Positions 16,482 through 26,227 are shown, counted from the stretch's first letter. The stretch: DNA of 37,386 bases from DAOTTX01 sp034437515 (GCA_034437515.1 DAOTTX010000309.1:1-37386), one strand, 5' to 3'. Numbers and translations are program-made. Notes: generated by a model not told the origin, from the letters alone.

Positions 16482-17678
16482 ATGAGTCAAGACAATTTCC
16501 AACAAACGTTGAAGCAGTATGTCGGTGAAACACCCCTGGTAATTCCGTCCTCAGGTGACCCCGCCGAAGACTACGACCGGCGCAACGCATGGTATCAGAA
16601 CGCAGCCATCGCCATCCGGCGACGTCCAGAAGAAGCCATGCCCGTTTTAATTGACCATCTGGATAGAGCCGGTGTGCGCGACCTCATCAAACGTATGGAT
16701 GCTGATGTGGTCGCCCTTGTGTTGAAGGCGCTACAGGGGAAGCCGGATGCGGTGGTCGCCAGTGTCGCCGACTACTTGACCGGGATCAAATCTGTAGATG
16801 AGGTATTCGAGACCGCAGTTGCGCATACCGGCCCCGCACACCCGGAGGAAGTGCGCCTTAACGCGGTGCGTCTCATCGCGTCTCTTGACCATCCACAACG
16901 TAAGCGCGTCTTGCAAGATGCCCAACAAAACGACCTGCTGCGTGACCGGGCCACAGCCGCGCTCGAACAGCTTGTGCATACGGACGGCGGACAGGTCACC
17001 TCGGTTGAGATAGCCAAAGACCTGCTGAAGAACATGAGCAAACCCGCCGAACGGCAAAAGGTCATCGAGATGGGCTATCCCGTCATCCCTGCGTTGATGG
17101 ACTGTGTGGTTGAGCAACCGTATCGTGCGTATGAGATCGGGGCGCTCATCATCTATAAGATGTCACATGATAAATTATTTGAGCAGGTCTACCCTTATAC
17201 GAGCAGCGAGCATCACGACGCTGTACGAGCCGCCGCAGTCGAGGCGATTGGGATGCTCGACCACCCGCGCCGTGATGAGGTCTGGCGTGAGGCGCTTAAA
17301 ACGGATGCCCCCGCAATTGTCCAGGCTGTGATGCGTACAGCGCGCGATGCCGGCGCGGATGCCGAGATGTTCGTGCCGTTCTTGGGATATAGAGATAAGT
17401 TCGTTCATAACCTAGCGGCGGCGGCGCTGTTCAATATGGGTGACCCGCGTGGATATATCCACGCTTACGACCTCGCAGAGGTCGATTACGCCAAAATGCG
17501 CATCACAGCGGTGGAAAAGCTGGAACAGATCGCCACTGAAGCCGACGCCCGCAAATACCTGGAACGCTTGAAAGACGACGCCGAAGCGGACATCCAAAAA
17601 GAGGCGCGGGCAGCGATCCAACGCCTGCGGAAACACCGTGACCGGCAGGTTTCCAAATGGGCGAAGCGCAACAGCTAA
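16482..17678 (+). CDS. HEAT-type alpha-helical repeat protein
   Basis: A 398-residue all-helical cytoplasmic protein. Repeating pairs of helices with the spacing A-V-x-A-I/L-x-x-L-x-H/D-P recur, for example EVRLNAVRLIASLDHP (about 123-138), AVRAAAVEAIGMLDHP and KMRITAVEKLEQIA, as in HEAT or PBS-lyase repeats. It has no catalytic motif. The C-terminus is basic (RLRKHRDRQVSKWAKRNS). Such scaffolds bind proteins or nucleic acid. A 108-bp gap separates it from the SDR gene, so co-transcription is possible but not certain. Function is not recognised. Confidence 0.75.
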   Translation: MSQDNFQQTLKQYVGETPLVIPSSGDPAEDYDRRNAWYQNAAIAIRRRPEEAMPVLIDHLDRAGVRDLIKRMDADVVALVLKALQGKPDAVVASVADYLTGIKSVDEVFETAVAHTGPAHPEEVRLNAVRLIASLDHPQRKRVLQDAQQNDLLRDRATAALEQLVHTDGGQVTSVEIAKDLLKNMSKPAERQKVIEMGYPVIPALMDCVVEQPYRAYEIGALIIYKMSHDKLFEQVYPYTSSEHHDAVRAAAVEAIGMLDHPRRDEVWREALKTDAPAIVQAVMRTARDAGADAEMFVPFLGYRDKFVHNLAAAALFNMGDPRGYIHAYDLAEVDYAKMRITAVEKLEQIATEADARKYLERLKDDAEADIQKEARAAIQRLRKHRDRQVSKWAKRNS

Positions 17679-17712
17679 CCGCTTGAGCGCCCCCATGTTT
17701 TAGGCGGCGGCT

Positions 17713-19335
17713 CTAATAACCCGCGACCAGGCCGTCCTTGCGTGGGTCGCTGCCGCCGTAGAGCACACCCGCACCGTCACGCCGGATGATCTGCCCGCTG
17801 CCGAACAAACCGCGCCCGGTGCCACTGACCGGCTGCACCTGATGTTCGCGTGCCGCCAGCGCCGCCGCCGTCTTAAACGAGATGCCGTGTTCCAGCGCGA
17901 GCGTGCTACCGGCTTCACCGGTCGTCAGGCACCAGCGCGGACGGTCGAGTGCCTCCTGCGGGTTGAGGTCGTCGTCGAGCATGGCGCTCATCACCTGCAA
18001 GTGTCCCTGCGGTTGCATGAAGCCGCCCATCACACCGAAAGTGCCCCACAGGTCGCCGTCCTTCGTCGCCAGACCGGGGATGATCGTATGGTAGGGGCGT
18101 TTGCCCCCGGCGAGCGCGTTGGGATGATCGGGGTCGAGCACGAAGTTCGCGCCGCGATTTTGCAGGAACACCCCCGTTCCCTTTGCCACGATGCCGCTGC
18201 CGAAGCCCATATACAGGCTGTTGATGAACGAGCAGCCGTTGCCCTCGCCATCGACCACGCATAGATAGATCGTATCGGATGTGTTGGGCGGGGTGCCGAA
18301 ACCGGGCTGCGCGGCGCGGGCGGGGTCGATCATCGCACGGCGTCGGGCGGCGTAATCGGCAGCGAGCAAACCGGCGACCGGTACGGGCACCTGCGCCGGG
18401 TCGGTGATGTACTGCCGGGCATCGGCGAAGGCCAGCCGCATCGCTTCCACCATCAGATGCAGGCGGTCGGGCGAGTCCCACGCCATGCCGCTGAGGTCGT
18501 CCCCGGCGAGGATGTTCATGGCGATCAACGTGGTCAGGCCCTGCCCGTTGGGTGGATGCTCATGGACGGTCACACCGCGATAATCGGTCGTGATCGAGTC
18601 GCCCCACGTCGAGGTGTGCGCTTTGAGGTCGTCGTGGGTCATGGTGCCGCCGAGTGACGCTAATGTCTCGATGATGGCATCCGCGACCGGCCCGGTGTAG
18701 AACGCCTCCGGCCCGCCCTCTGCGATGCGCCGGAAGGTCCCCGCCAGTCCCGGTAGTTGGATCACCTGCCCGACCGCTGGTGGTTCGCCCCCCGGCAGAT
18801 AGTCCTCGGTGTTGGGGCCATGCTGCAAAAGTTCACGGGTGCGCGGGAAGTTCCATGATGTGCCGAAGACCGGCGACACCGCGTAACCGTCCTCGGCGTA
18901 GTGGATGGCATCGACCAGCACATCAGCGAGGGTCATGGTGCCGTGTTTTGCCAGCAGATCGTACCAACCCTGCACCGCACCGGGCACGGTGACCGCGTGG
19001 ACGTCCCGCGCCGGGATTTCGCCGGTGATGCCCTGCGCGTTCAGATGGTCGATGCTGAGCGCGGCGGGGGCGCGTCCGCTGCCATTGAGCGCGGTGACCT
19101 GGCGTGTTTTGGCGTCGTAGTAGAGCGCGAAGCAGTCCCCGCCGATCCCGGTCGAAGCGGGTGCGGTGACGTTCATCACGGCAGCGGCAGCGATGGCGGC
19201 ATCGGCGGCGTTGCCCCCTTGCCGTAAGATATGCAGCCCGGTCTGCGAGGCCAGCGGATTACTCGCGGCGACCATGCCCCGCCGTGCCAGCACCATCGAG
19301 CGCCGAGACTCAAAGTCAAAAGACATCGGTTTCAT
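17713..19335 (-). CDS. ggt: Gamma-glutamyltransferase-family enzyme
   Basis: A 540-residue Ntn-hydrolase that should self-cleave before a catalytic Thr. The N-terminal part has the family core (MVAASNPLASQTGLHILRQG, then TGIGGDCFALYYD at 62-74). The predicted nucleophile is Thr355 in NTSDTIYLCVVD, aligned with Thr391 of Escherichia coli GGT. NGSGRAP and GKRPYHTIIP are also typical. There is no signal peptide, unlike the periplasmic GGT, so it probably works in the cytoplasm. The Thr that normally follows the nucleophile is Ile here. Related enzymes with the same fold include oxamate amidohydrolase and cephalosporin acylase, so the substrate is uncertain. It converges on the HEAT gene. Confidence 0.85.
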   Translation of the reverse strand: MKPMSFDFESRRSMVLARRGMVAASNPLASQTGLHILRQGGNAADAAIAAAAVMNVTAPASTGIGGDCFALYYDAKTRQVTALNGSGRAPAALSIDHLNAQGITGEIPARDVHAVTVPGAVQGWYDLLAKHGTMTLADVLVDAIHYAEDGYAVSPVFGTSWNFPRTRELLQHGPNTEDYLPGGEPPAVGQVIQLPGLAGTFRRIAEGGPEAFYTGPVADAIIETLASLGGTMTHDDLKAHTSTWGDSITTDYRGVTVHEHPPNGQGLTTLIAMNILAGDDLSGMAWDSPDRLHLMVEAMRLAFADARQYITDPAQVPVPVAGLLAADYAARRRAMIDPARAAQPGFGTPPNTSDTIYLCVVDGEGNGCSFINSLYMGFGSGIVAKGTGVFLQNRGANFVLDPDHPNALAGGKRPYHTIIPGLATKDGDLWGTFGVMGGFMQPQGHLQVMSAMLDDDLNPQEALDRPRWCLTTGEAGSTLALEHGISFKTAAALAAREHQVQPVSGTGRGLFGSGQIIRRDGAGVLYGGSDPRKDGLVAGY

Positions 19336-19430
19336 AGGTATGTGCTTTCGGTTGTCTACAATTAGCGTTTGAGCATAACGTACATCCCGGCAAAAGGCAC
19401 GCCGCCTGCTGGTGGTTGCCTGCGCGAGTT

Positions 19431-19503
19431 ACCCCCTCCGCTGCGACGCGGTCGCCGAGCGAGCCGGGGCAGGTGGCACGATCCCCAGATCGTGACGGAG
19501 GGG
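19431..19503. repeat. C/G-rich nested-hairpin intergenic repeat, copy 2
   Basis: An outer stem CCCCTCCG (19433-19440)/CGGAGGGG (19496-19503) encloses hairpin GCGAC-GCG-GTCGC (19443-19455) and hairpin CACGATC-CCCA-GATCGTG (19477-19494). The leading ACCCCCTCCG is the same as in copy 1 at 7299-7308. It lies in the 290-bp gap between the gamma-glutamyltransferase gene and the portal gene. Confidence 0.65.
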
Positions 19504-19625
19504 ATGAAACGCCGTTCGACCAGAGAGTCGGCATCAGTGTGGGCACTACGGACACCCGCTCGACCACGTCCGCCGTTATGCTGGAAGTCCCGAAAGGATA
19601 ACCAGAATAAAGGAGACGAAATCTT

Positions 19626-21056
19626 ATGAGACAGTGGTTATCGGGATTATTGAATACATGGAAGGGTGCAGCTACCCGCGAAAGTGTGCGTGTACCGGTG
19701 CCACACATCGGCGCGGTCGCCGCGCACAACGCGACCGTCTGGCCCAACCTGACGGATGCGACCGCACAGAGCGCCGTTTACGCCCGGTCACCCTGGGTGT
19801 ACGTGGCGGTCAATCGCATTGCGGAGGCGGCGGCGCTGGTGCCGTTGCACGTCTATCGTGTCGAAGGGGAACGCAAACTCGCGGTTGAGAATCACCCGTT
19901 GGAGCGTCTGCTGAACGCGCCTAATCCGTTTATGAGCCGCTTCGAGTTGTTGGAGCAAACACTGGGGATGCTGGAACTCACCGGCAACGCCTACTGGTTG
20001 CTGAGCGGGGACGCGACCGGCACCCCGACGCAAATCTGGCCACTGCGACCGGATCGCGTGCGGATCGTGCCGGATGCGCGGCGCTTCGTGCGCGGCTACG
20101 TCTACGAGATCGACGGGCGGCAGATTCCGCTGGAAGCCGTTGAGGTCGTTCACTTCAAACGCTGGCACCCCACCAACGACTACTACGGTCTGTCGGCGTT
20201 GGCGGCGGCACGGGTCGCCGTGCAGACCGACCAGGCCATGAGCAAATGGAATCACAACACATTCGGGCAGAACAATGGCGTCCCCGCTGGCATCGTCAAC
20301 GTGAAGGAGTTCATCACCGATAGTGATTTTGAGCGGCTCAAGGGGGAATGGCGCTCAAGTTATGGCGGGGCGCAGCGCAAGACGGCCTTTCTGCGCGGCG
20401 GCGGGGTCGAATGGCAGGACATCGGACTCAGCCATACCGATCTCGACTTCCTCGACGGGCGGCAGGCCAACCGCGACGAGATCCTGAGCATCTTCGGTGT
20501 GCCGGTCGGCCTCATCAGCGAGAATGCGACCGAGGCCAACGCCAGAGTCGCGGAGCGCACCTTCATCGAGCGGACGCTATGGCCCAAGCTGGTGCGCCTT
20601 TCGCAGAAGATCACGCAGGAACTGCTCCCGTTCTGGCCCGGTGAACATAGCGCCGCGTTCGCCGACATTCGCCCGACCGATACGCAGGCGCGGCTCGACG
20701 AGATCCGCACGGCGGTACAGGTCTTGAGCATCAACGAGATCCGGCAGCAATACTATCACCTACAGCCGGTCGAATGGGGCGCGTTCCCGGTGGCATATAC
20801 CCCGCCCGCCGAGGAACCGGACGCCGAAGTGGACACGGATGAGTCATCGTCACCGGAGGCGGTCAAAGCCGAGCTTGCCAGATGGGAACGCTTCGCGCTC
20901 AAGCGGCTGGGCCAACCGGAGGCGCGTCCGTTCGAGGCGCACCACATCAACGCGGAAACGGCGTTTGAACTCAACGCACGGGTGCAGGCCATCGACGATG
21001 CCGACGCGCTCAAGGTGCTGTTCGCTGATGCTCGCGCCGCCCTGAATGAGTCTTGA
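19626..21056 (+). CDS. HK97-type phage portal protein (orphan)
   Basis: A 476-residue homologue of phage portal proteins, which form the dodecameric DNA gate at a capsid vertex. Signature segments include YARSPWVYVAVNRIAEAAALVPL (about 51-73, split by family insert points), HPLERLLNAPNPFMSRFELLE, GNAYWLL, EVVHFKRWHPTNDYYGLSAL, and LDGRQANRDEILSIFGVPVGLI. An Ala/Glu-rich tail (about 400-476) extends beyond the core. AAAGGAG precedes the ATG. The frame is intact, with codon use like its neighbours. No terminase, protease, capsid, tail, integrase or attachment site is present on either side. It is a lone gene, either a domesticated or relic phage gene. Confidence 0.85.
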   Translation: MRQWLSGLLNTWKGAATRESVRVPVPHIGAVAAHNATVWPNLTDATAQSAVYARSPWVYVAVNRIAEAAALVPLHVYRVEGERKLAVENHPLERLLNAPNPFMSRFELLEQTLGMLELTGNAYWLLSGDATGTPTQIWPLRPDRVRIVPDARRFVRGYVYEIDGRQIPLEAVEVVHFKRWHPTNDYYGLSALAAARVAVQTDQAMSKWNHNTFGQNNGVPAGIVNVKEFITDSDFERLKGEWRSSYGGAQRKTAFLRGGGVEWQDIGLSHTDLDFLDGRQANRDEILSIFGVPVGLISENATEANARVAERTFIERTLWPKLVRLSQKITQELLPFWPGEHSAAFADIRPTDTQARLDEIRTAVQVLSINEIRQQYYHLQPVEWGAFPVAYTPPAEEPDAEVDTDESSSPEAVKAELARWERFALKRLGQPEARPFEAHHINAETAFELNARVQAIDDADALKVLFADARAALNES

Positions 21057-22484
21057 TTATGTCTGTGTTTCCGGTGAGGGCGACTGTACCTCGACCTGTT
21101 GCGTGCCTTCGAGTGTGTCCGGCGAAGGCCCCTGATAGCTAGGCTCCTGTTGTGCGTCCGCGCTGACGGGCGCACGCAGCATCTCGGTCAGCACCCGTTC
21201 GATGTCTTGCGGCAGTCGCTTGCGGAACTCGTTGTAACTCTCGTTGCCGCTTTGCCCGTAGATGGTGTAGGTAAAGCTCTCGTAGATGGTCTTGCCGACG
21301 ACGGTCATCTCCGGCTCCCAATAGTCGATGCGACGTGGGACGCCGTTATCACAGTCATAAAGTTCAAAGATAATGCGTACCTCGCCGTGCCGCCCGCGCA
21401 ACCGAACATCTAACGCGATGGGCAGCATGGCGCTGCGCTTGGTGATCTTCTTCTTGAACTGCCGGGCAAGCTTCTTTGCCACCGGGCGCACCCGCCTGGC
21501 GATCTTGTCGGCGTTCAGCTTGTGGTTGCGCTGTGCCGTCCCCGTCAACCGCTTGACCATCCCGCCGCTTGCTAGCACCTGACTGCGCGAGACACGCCCG
21601 TACATATCATACTGTGTCATCCGCACGGCGATGATGCGCCAGCCGGAAAGATAATCGCCGTCCATGCCATAAAGTGCCTTACGTGGATGGATCACCCCAC
21701 GCTGGCAGGGCACCGGGACGATGTTGTTCTGTGCGTGCTGCTGCCAGGACTGCCGCCGGCCCAACGTCGAGTTAGGATCGAGGGGGGGCATGGTGGCATA
21801 CGGCGGTTGCCAGTTGCCAAAGCTCGGCGACCGCCGGAACAGACGCAGAATGATCTTGATAATCAGCGCGACCAGCATCAGCACGGTGATGAACCCGGCG
21901 ATCAGCGCGATGTGTCGGGGGTTGTTGGTTTCTACCGGCAGGTCAAGCCACCACAGATCAACCTCTACCGGCAAATCATCCAGAACGCCGGACTCGTCTT
22001 CGCTGGTCGCCGGTTGCGTCGTCGGCTCGTCCTCGGTGGTTTGCTGCGCGGCCTCGACCGCCGCCGGGTCATAATCGGGGATGGTGATGGTTTCTGTGGC
22101 GCTGTTGTTTGACGTATCGAGCGGGTCTTCTTCGTCGATCTCGACGATCACACTGAGGAACAGGTTCTCGCCCGGTTCAAACAGCGTCACCGGGAAGCGT
22201 AGTGAGAGGTCGTCACGGTTGCCGCCGTTGCCGGGGATGGGGTCAACGCTGGCGGTGGCGATCTCTTCCCCATTGTTCAACCGGACGAGCCTGACGCTGG
22301 CTTCTTCGGTGGCGTTGCCGCCGCTGTTATACAGCGAATAGTTGACGATGACCTCAGTGTTATCCGCGTTGACTGTGTAGCCAAGCACATCCACGCGGTA
22401 ATTTGGTGCTTCAGCGTCGTCATCCTGTGCGGTGAGCGTTACCGCAAACGCCAGAATCATAATGAAGGCGATTATCCGTGCCAT
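21057..22484 (-). CDS. CARDB-domain single-pass membrane protein
   Basis: A 475-residue protein with a signal peptide (about 1-19, ending LTAQ). An extracytoplasmic CARDB-like Ig domain (about 26-135; EVIVNYSLYNSGG, LDTSNNSATETI) is followed by an acidic Thr-rich linker, one membrane helix (about 190-213), and a basic cytoplasmic part of ~260 residues with no recognised domain. The cytoplasmic part has many Arg/Lys residues (about 310-345) and a Pro/Gln/Ser-rich tail. The stop abuts the stop of the portal gene with no gap. The start ATG follows AAGGGAACTC. It could link a surface ligand to a cytoplasmic partner; function is unknown. It lies downstream of, and in line with, the histidine kinase across a region that ends in its own promoter. 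Confidence 0.7.
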   Translation of the reverse strand: MARIIAFIMILAFAVTLTAQDDDAEAPNYRVDVLGYTVNADNTEVIVNYSLYNSGGNATEEASVRLVRLNNGEEIATASVDPIPGNGGNRDDLSLRFPVTLFEPGENLFLSVIVEIDEEDPLDTSNNSATETITIPDYDPAAVEAAQQTTEDEPTTQPATSEDESGVLDDLPVEVDLWWLDLPVETNNPRHIALIAGFITVLMLVALIIKIILRLFRRSPSFGNWQPPYATMPPLDPNSTLGRRQSWQQHAQNNIVPVPCQRGVIHPRKALYGMDGDYLSGWRIIAVRMTQYDMYGRVSRSQVLASGGMVKRLTGTAQRNHKLNADKIARRVRPVAKKLARQFKKKITKRSAMLPIALDVRLRGRHGEVRIIFELYDCDNGVPRRIDYWEPEMTVVGKTIYESFTYTIYGQSGNESYNEFRKRLPQDIERVLTEMLRAPVSADAQQEPSYQGPSPDTLEGTQQVEVQSPSPETQT

Positions 22485-22520
22485 GAGTTCCCTTGCTGAT
22501 TATTACAGTACCCTGACTCC

Positions 22521-22549
22521 AATATACGGCGAAAGCGCAAACTTTCCAA
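22521..22549 (-). promoter_or_regulatory. Promoter of the CARDB membrane-protein gene
   Basis: On the minus strand TTGGAA (22544-22549) and TATATT (22521-22526) are 17 nt apart, giving a leader of about 30 nt. This separates the gene from the histidine-kinase gene upstream. Confidence 0.5.
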
Positions 22550-22594
22550 GTCGCCTACCCGACGATTAGACGACACAACGGCGTCAGGGTGCGG

Positions 22595-25500
22595 TTACGA
22601 GGCGTGGTTGCCCTCCTCGAAGCGAGGGTCATCGACCGGCACCGGGGCCACCGGCAGGGTAAACGCGAAGATGCTGCCGCCAGCGGGGTTGTCCTCAATC
22701 CAGATTTTGCCGCCGTGTGCTTCTGCGACCAGCTTACAGAACGCCAGCCCCAACCCGACCCCACGCCGGACTTTCTGCCGTCCTTTGACCTGTACGAACT
22801 GCTCGAATAAGTTTTCTTTGTATTCGTCCGGCACACCGGGGCCGTTGTCGATCACATCGACACGGATGTAATCGGGTGCTGCCGCGTTCTGGTTCGTCTG
22901 TATGACGACATGCCCGTTGGCCGGGCTGTATTTGAGCGCGTTATCGACCAGGTTGGTAACCAGCCGTTCGACCTTGTCCGCGTCGATGCTCAGCAGCGGC
23001 AGCGAGTCGGGGATTTCAGCTTCGATGCTGATCTCAAGTTCGTGCGCGAGTGGACTCAGTTCGATGCACACGCTATCCACCAAGGTTGCCAATTCTACGA
23101 CCTCGGTTTCGATTTCCAGTTTGCCGCTTTCCATCTTGGAAATATCCAACAGGTTATCCACCCGTGCCAGCAGTTTGCGGATGGCGCTGCGGCTGGCATC
23201 CGTCGTGGTTTCAACGATGGAATAATAATCGCTGTCCTTCGGCACGAGGTCGCGTAGCAGCTTGATGCTGGTGGTCACCGCCGTCAACGGGCTGCGCAGG
23301 TCATGCACAATCATGCGAGAGAGTTCTTCGCGGGTGCGGTTGAGTTCGTATTCTTCGGTCTTGTTGTAGAAGACCAACAACGCCCCCATCGTCTGCCCCT
23401 GCTCATCGGGCACCGGGATGACATAGCGTTGGACGTACAACGCGGTGCCGTTATCCTGATAGACGTAGGTATGGGGCGGTTGGTTCTTCCACGTCCCCGG
23501 CACACCCAGGTCTTCAACGAACCGGGCTAGATCCCGGTCAGATTTAAACCCGAGCCGCTCCGCGAAGCCCCCTTCGGCGATTTCGTTAATTTTATGCCCT
23601 TGAAGTTGATCGACTTCTAAACCGAGCATATCAACACGGAAGTTCGCCAGCGCGATCTCACCGTTGGAGTTAATCAGCACGATGGCCTCGTCCATCGTGT
23701 TGAGGATGACTTGCAGCCGGTCACGCCCTTCGGTGATGCGGGCGAATAAGCGGGCGTTGTCGATGGCGATAACGGCATGGTCGGCAACCTGTGTGACGAA
23801 CTGGCTATCTTGATTGCTGAAGTCGCTGATGCGGTCGCTGGTCAGGGTGACGACACCGATGATTTCCTCCCCGCGCTGTACGGGCACGCTCAACTGAGAG
23901 CGCGTGGAGGGTTTGGACGGCACACCGCCGCCGTCTGTGCGGGCGAAGTCTTCGATCAGTCGTAAGTCGCCGTTGCGCAGCACATCACCGCTGACACCGC
24001 TGGCGAGTTCTTCACGGCGCAGGTCGTCGTTCTCGTAGCCCTGCTGCGCGTAAATACGTGGGATCGGCTCATCAGCTTCGTATAACATGACCAGGCCGCC
24101 GCGTGCGCCGGTCGCCTCGACCGCGCTCTTGAGGATCAACTGCGAAATACGATTGAGATCGACCGTAGAGGTCAGGTTACGGCTGACTTCCGCCAGCGCC
24201 AACAGCCGGTTGGCGCTGCGCTGCCGCGCTTCATCGGTGGTGGCGTAGGTACGGGCATTTTTGATGGCTTGCGCGGCCTGTGTTGCGAACGTGCCGAGTA
24301 GCTCCAGCCGTTCGCCGTCGAAATACTGCACCTCATCGTAGAACATGGTCAGGATGCCCAGGCAGCGTTCGTTGATGGTCAGCGGTAGCTCGACCAGCGC
24401 TTGCTTGTTTTCCTCACGCAGCAGATGGATCTGATGGCTCAGACGGGGTTCGTCGTGGATGTCTTCGACCGCCAGCGGCATCAGGTCAACATTGTTAATA
24501 TTTGGCGTGGAGAGCGGTTCTATCGGTGAGTGGACGAAATGCGATGATAACCCCGCGCTACGCACCAGCGGCAGGCTACCCTGTTCGTCTTCCAGGCGCA
24601 GGTAAACCGCGACCGCGTTCGATTGGTCAAGCGCCGTTGCCGATGAGATGATCGTATCCAGCACCGTTTCCGGCAGCAGCGTGCCACTCAACAACGCGGA
24701 AACGCTGTTCAACGCCTTGAGTTGATCCACCCGGTCGATCTGGTCACGGTAGAGTTGTGCATTCTCGACGGCGACACTGGCACTCGACGCCAGGATGTTC
24801 AACATGCGCAGGTCACTGCGGTCAAAGGTGTGGTTGGGGTCGTAGGACGTCGCCGCCATCACACCGAAGGTGCGTTCACCGATCTTGAGCGGCACTCCCA
24901 TCCAGGAGTGCATGGTTTCCGCCGGGGGTTGCAGGCTCATCTCTGCCGCCGTCGCCTGGACGTTGTGCGTGATCAAAAGCGGCGAGCCGGAGCGCAGCAC
25001 ATGTTCGATGAATGCCCGTCCATCGGAGTGCAATATCGGGTTGGTCGCATCGCTGTTGACCTGTTTGCCGTGTTGGATCATCAACGGAAACTCGATGGCC
25101 TGTCCGCGCCGGTCGGTCAGCCCGAAGACGAAATTGTCAATTTCCAGCGCCTGCGACACCTGCACATAGATTGTGCGCAGCAGCGCGTCTAACTGTAAAT
25201 GAGAGCGCATCGCGTTGGAGACGACCGAGAGTGTGCTCATCTCATCCAACTGACGGCGCAGCATCGCCTCCGACCGGCTGAGCGCGTGCAGGCCGACCAC
25301 GATCACCACCACACCCAGAATGCCGATAAACTGGCTGGGGCGTGAGAGCGATTCGCCGGTCTGGGCGCTTAACACGGCGAAGGGCACCGGCAGCAGCATC
25401 GTCACCGTGATTAGCAGCAGGTTCGTCCGCAGAATGCGCTGCACCGGGCGACGCTGCACGTAGGTTTCCATCACGAAGGTGGTGAAGTAAAGTGTGGTAT

Positions 25501-26023
25501 AGACGACGGTATAGACGATCAACGCGAAGACGACCGCCGCGTCGTTTTGCACGGCGTCGAGGGTCAGCGGCAACATACCATCGAGTGCGACGTATACCTG
25601 TGCCGCGATGTAAAAGCTCAACGTCACCCGTGCCGCCACGAAGATCAAGCGCGTGAGTTGCTGGCGTACAAACTGCCCGCGTACCCGCTGGCGCAACATC
25701 AGGCCAAGTGTGCCCAACACGCCGCCGATTGCCACCGCCCAGGTCGTCAACGGCAGCGCCACTTCCGGCAGGGAGAGCAGGGCGATCATGCCGATGACAT
25801 GCGCCGGGCTGAGTTCCCCTTCGGAAAGCCACACACCGAAGAACAGCACAAAGCCCGTCAACCCAAGATAGGCGAGGGTCTGTGCGCCGTAGCGTTGTAT
25901 GAGGTCGCCATCGGGGATATTAAAAAGAAGTACGCCCACCGTCAGCAGCAGTACCAGCCCGGTCAGTCCATCCACCAGGCGAAATTTGTTATTGTTTAAA
26001 TCATTCGTAGAAATTGTATGCAT
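22595..26023 (-). CDS. Membrane multi-GAF/PAS sensor histidine kinase
   Basis: A very large (1142-residue) sensor kinase. Order: about seven N-terminal membrane helices (15-230), three GAF domains (about 270-415, 440-600, 625-770), one PAS domain (about 780-890; LQVILNTMDEAIVLIN), a HisKA domain with phosphoacceptor His907 (IVHDLRSPLTA), and HATPase_c with N box Asn1028 (TNLVDNALKYS), G1 DNGPG (near 1059) and G2 GVGLGLA. It should autophosphorylate and pass phosphate to a response regulator, but none is encoded here. The start is uncertain: ATG 26023 opens the natural N-terminus, while ATG 26059 has AAGGGG about 10 nt upstream. An ATG at 26134 is less likely. It diverges from clpC. Confidence 0.92.
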   Translation of the reverse strand: MHTISTNDLNNNKFRLVDGLTGLVLLLTVGVLLFNIPDGDLIQRYGAQTLAYLGLTGFVLFFGVWLSEGELSPAHVIGMIALLSLPEVALPLTTWAVAIGGVLGTLGLMLRQRVRGQFVRQQLTRLIFVAARVTLSFYIAAQVYVALDGMLPLTLDAVQNDAAVVFALIVYTVVYTTLYFTTFVMETYVQRRPVQRILRTNLLLITVTMLLPVPFAVLSAQTGESLSRPSQFIGILGVVVIVVGLHALSRSEAMLRRQLDEMSTLSVVSNAMRSHLQLDALLRTIYVQVSQALEIDNFVFGLTDRRGQAIEFPLMIQHGKQVNSDATNPILHSDGRAFIEHVLRSGSPLLITHNVQATAAEMSLQPPAETMHSWMGVPLKIGERTFGVMAATSYDPNHTFDRSDLRMLNILASSASVAVENAQLYRDQIDRVDQLKALNSVSALLSGTLLPETVLDTIISSATALDQSNAVAVYLRLEDEQGSLPLVRSAGLSSHFVHSPIEPLSTPNINNVDLMPLAVEDIHDEPRLSHQIHLLREENKQALVELPLTINERCLGILTMFYDEVQYFDGERLELLGTFATQAAQAIKNARTYATTDEARQRSANRLLALAEVSRNLTSTVDLNRISQLILKSAVEATGARGGLVMLYEADEPIPRIYAQQGYENDDLRREELASGVSGDVLRNGDLRLIEDFARTDGGGVPSKPSTRSQLSVPVQRGEEIIGVVTLTSDRISDFSNQDSQFVTQVADHAVIAIDNARLFARITEGRDRLQVILNTMDEAIVLINSNGEIALANFRVDMLGLEVDQLQGHKINEIAEGGFAERLGFKSDRDLARFVEDLGVPGTWKNQPPHTYVYQDNGTALYVQRYVIPVPDEQGQTMGALLVFYNKTEEYELNRTREELSRMIVHDLRSPLTAVTTSIKLLRDLVPKDSDYYSIVETTTDASRSAIRKLLARVDNLLDISKMESGKLEIETEVVELATLVDSVCIELSPLAHELEISIEAEIPDSLPLLSIDADKVERLVTNLVDNALKYSPANGHVVIQTNQNAAAPDYIRVDVIDNGPGVPDEYKENLFEQFVQVKGRQKVRRGVGLGLAFCKLVAEAHGGKIWIEDNPAGGSIFAFTLPVAPVPVDDPRFEEGNHAS

Positions 26024-26227
26024 CACCCAAACCAATTCAACACAGTTATTACCAATCATACATGAAAAACCCCTTGAGAAAGTGCATGAAACCATTTGGA
26101 CTTCGTTATATCTACGGGACTTACGTACCGGCATCTACGCCTCTCTTATGCCCTGTCTACGTGATTCTAACGTCTGTTCTGTTACGATCTTAATCGTGGG
26201 GCACAAAGCCCTATCTTCGTAATAGAA

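Noticed and set aside
19316..19747. A minus-strand frame spanning the hairpin repeat and the portal start
   Set aside because: It runs through palindromic repeat DNA and overlaps the starts of two better-supported genes.
19626..22484. A prophage region around the portal gene
   Set aside because: Only one phage-type gene is present; neighbours are chromosomal, and there is no integrase, attachment-site duplication or composition shift.
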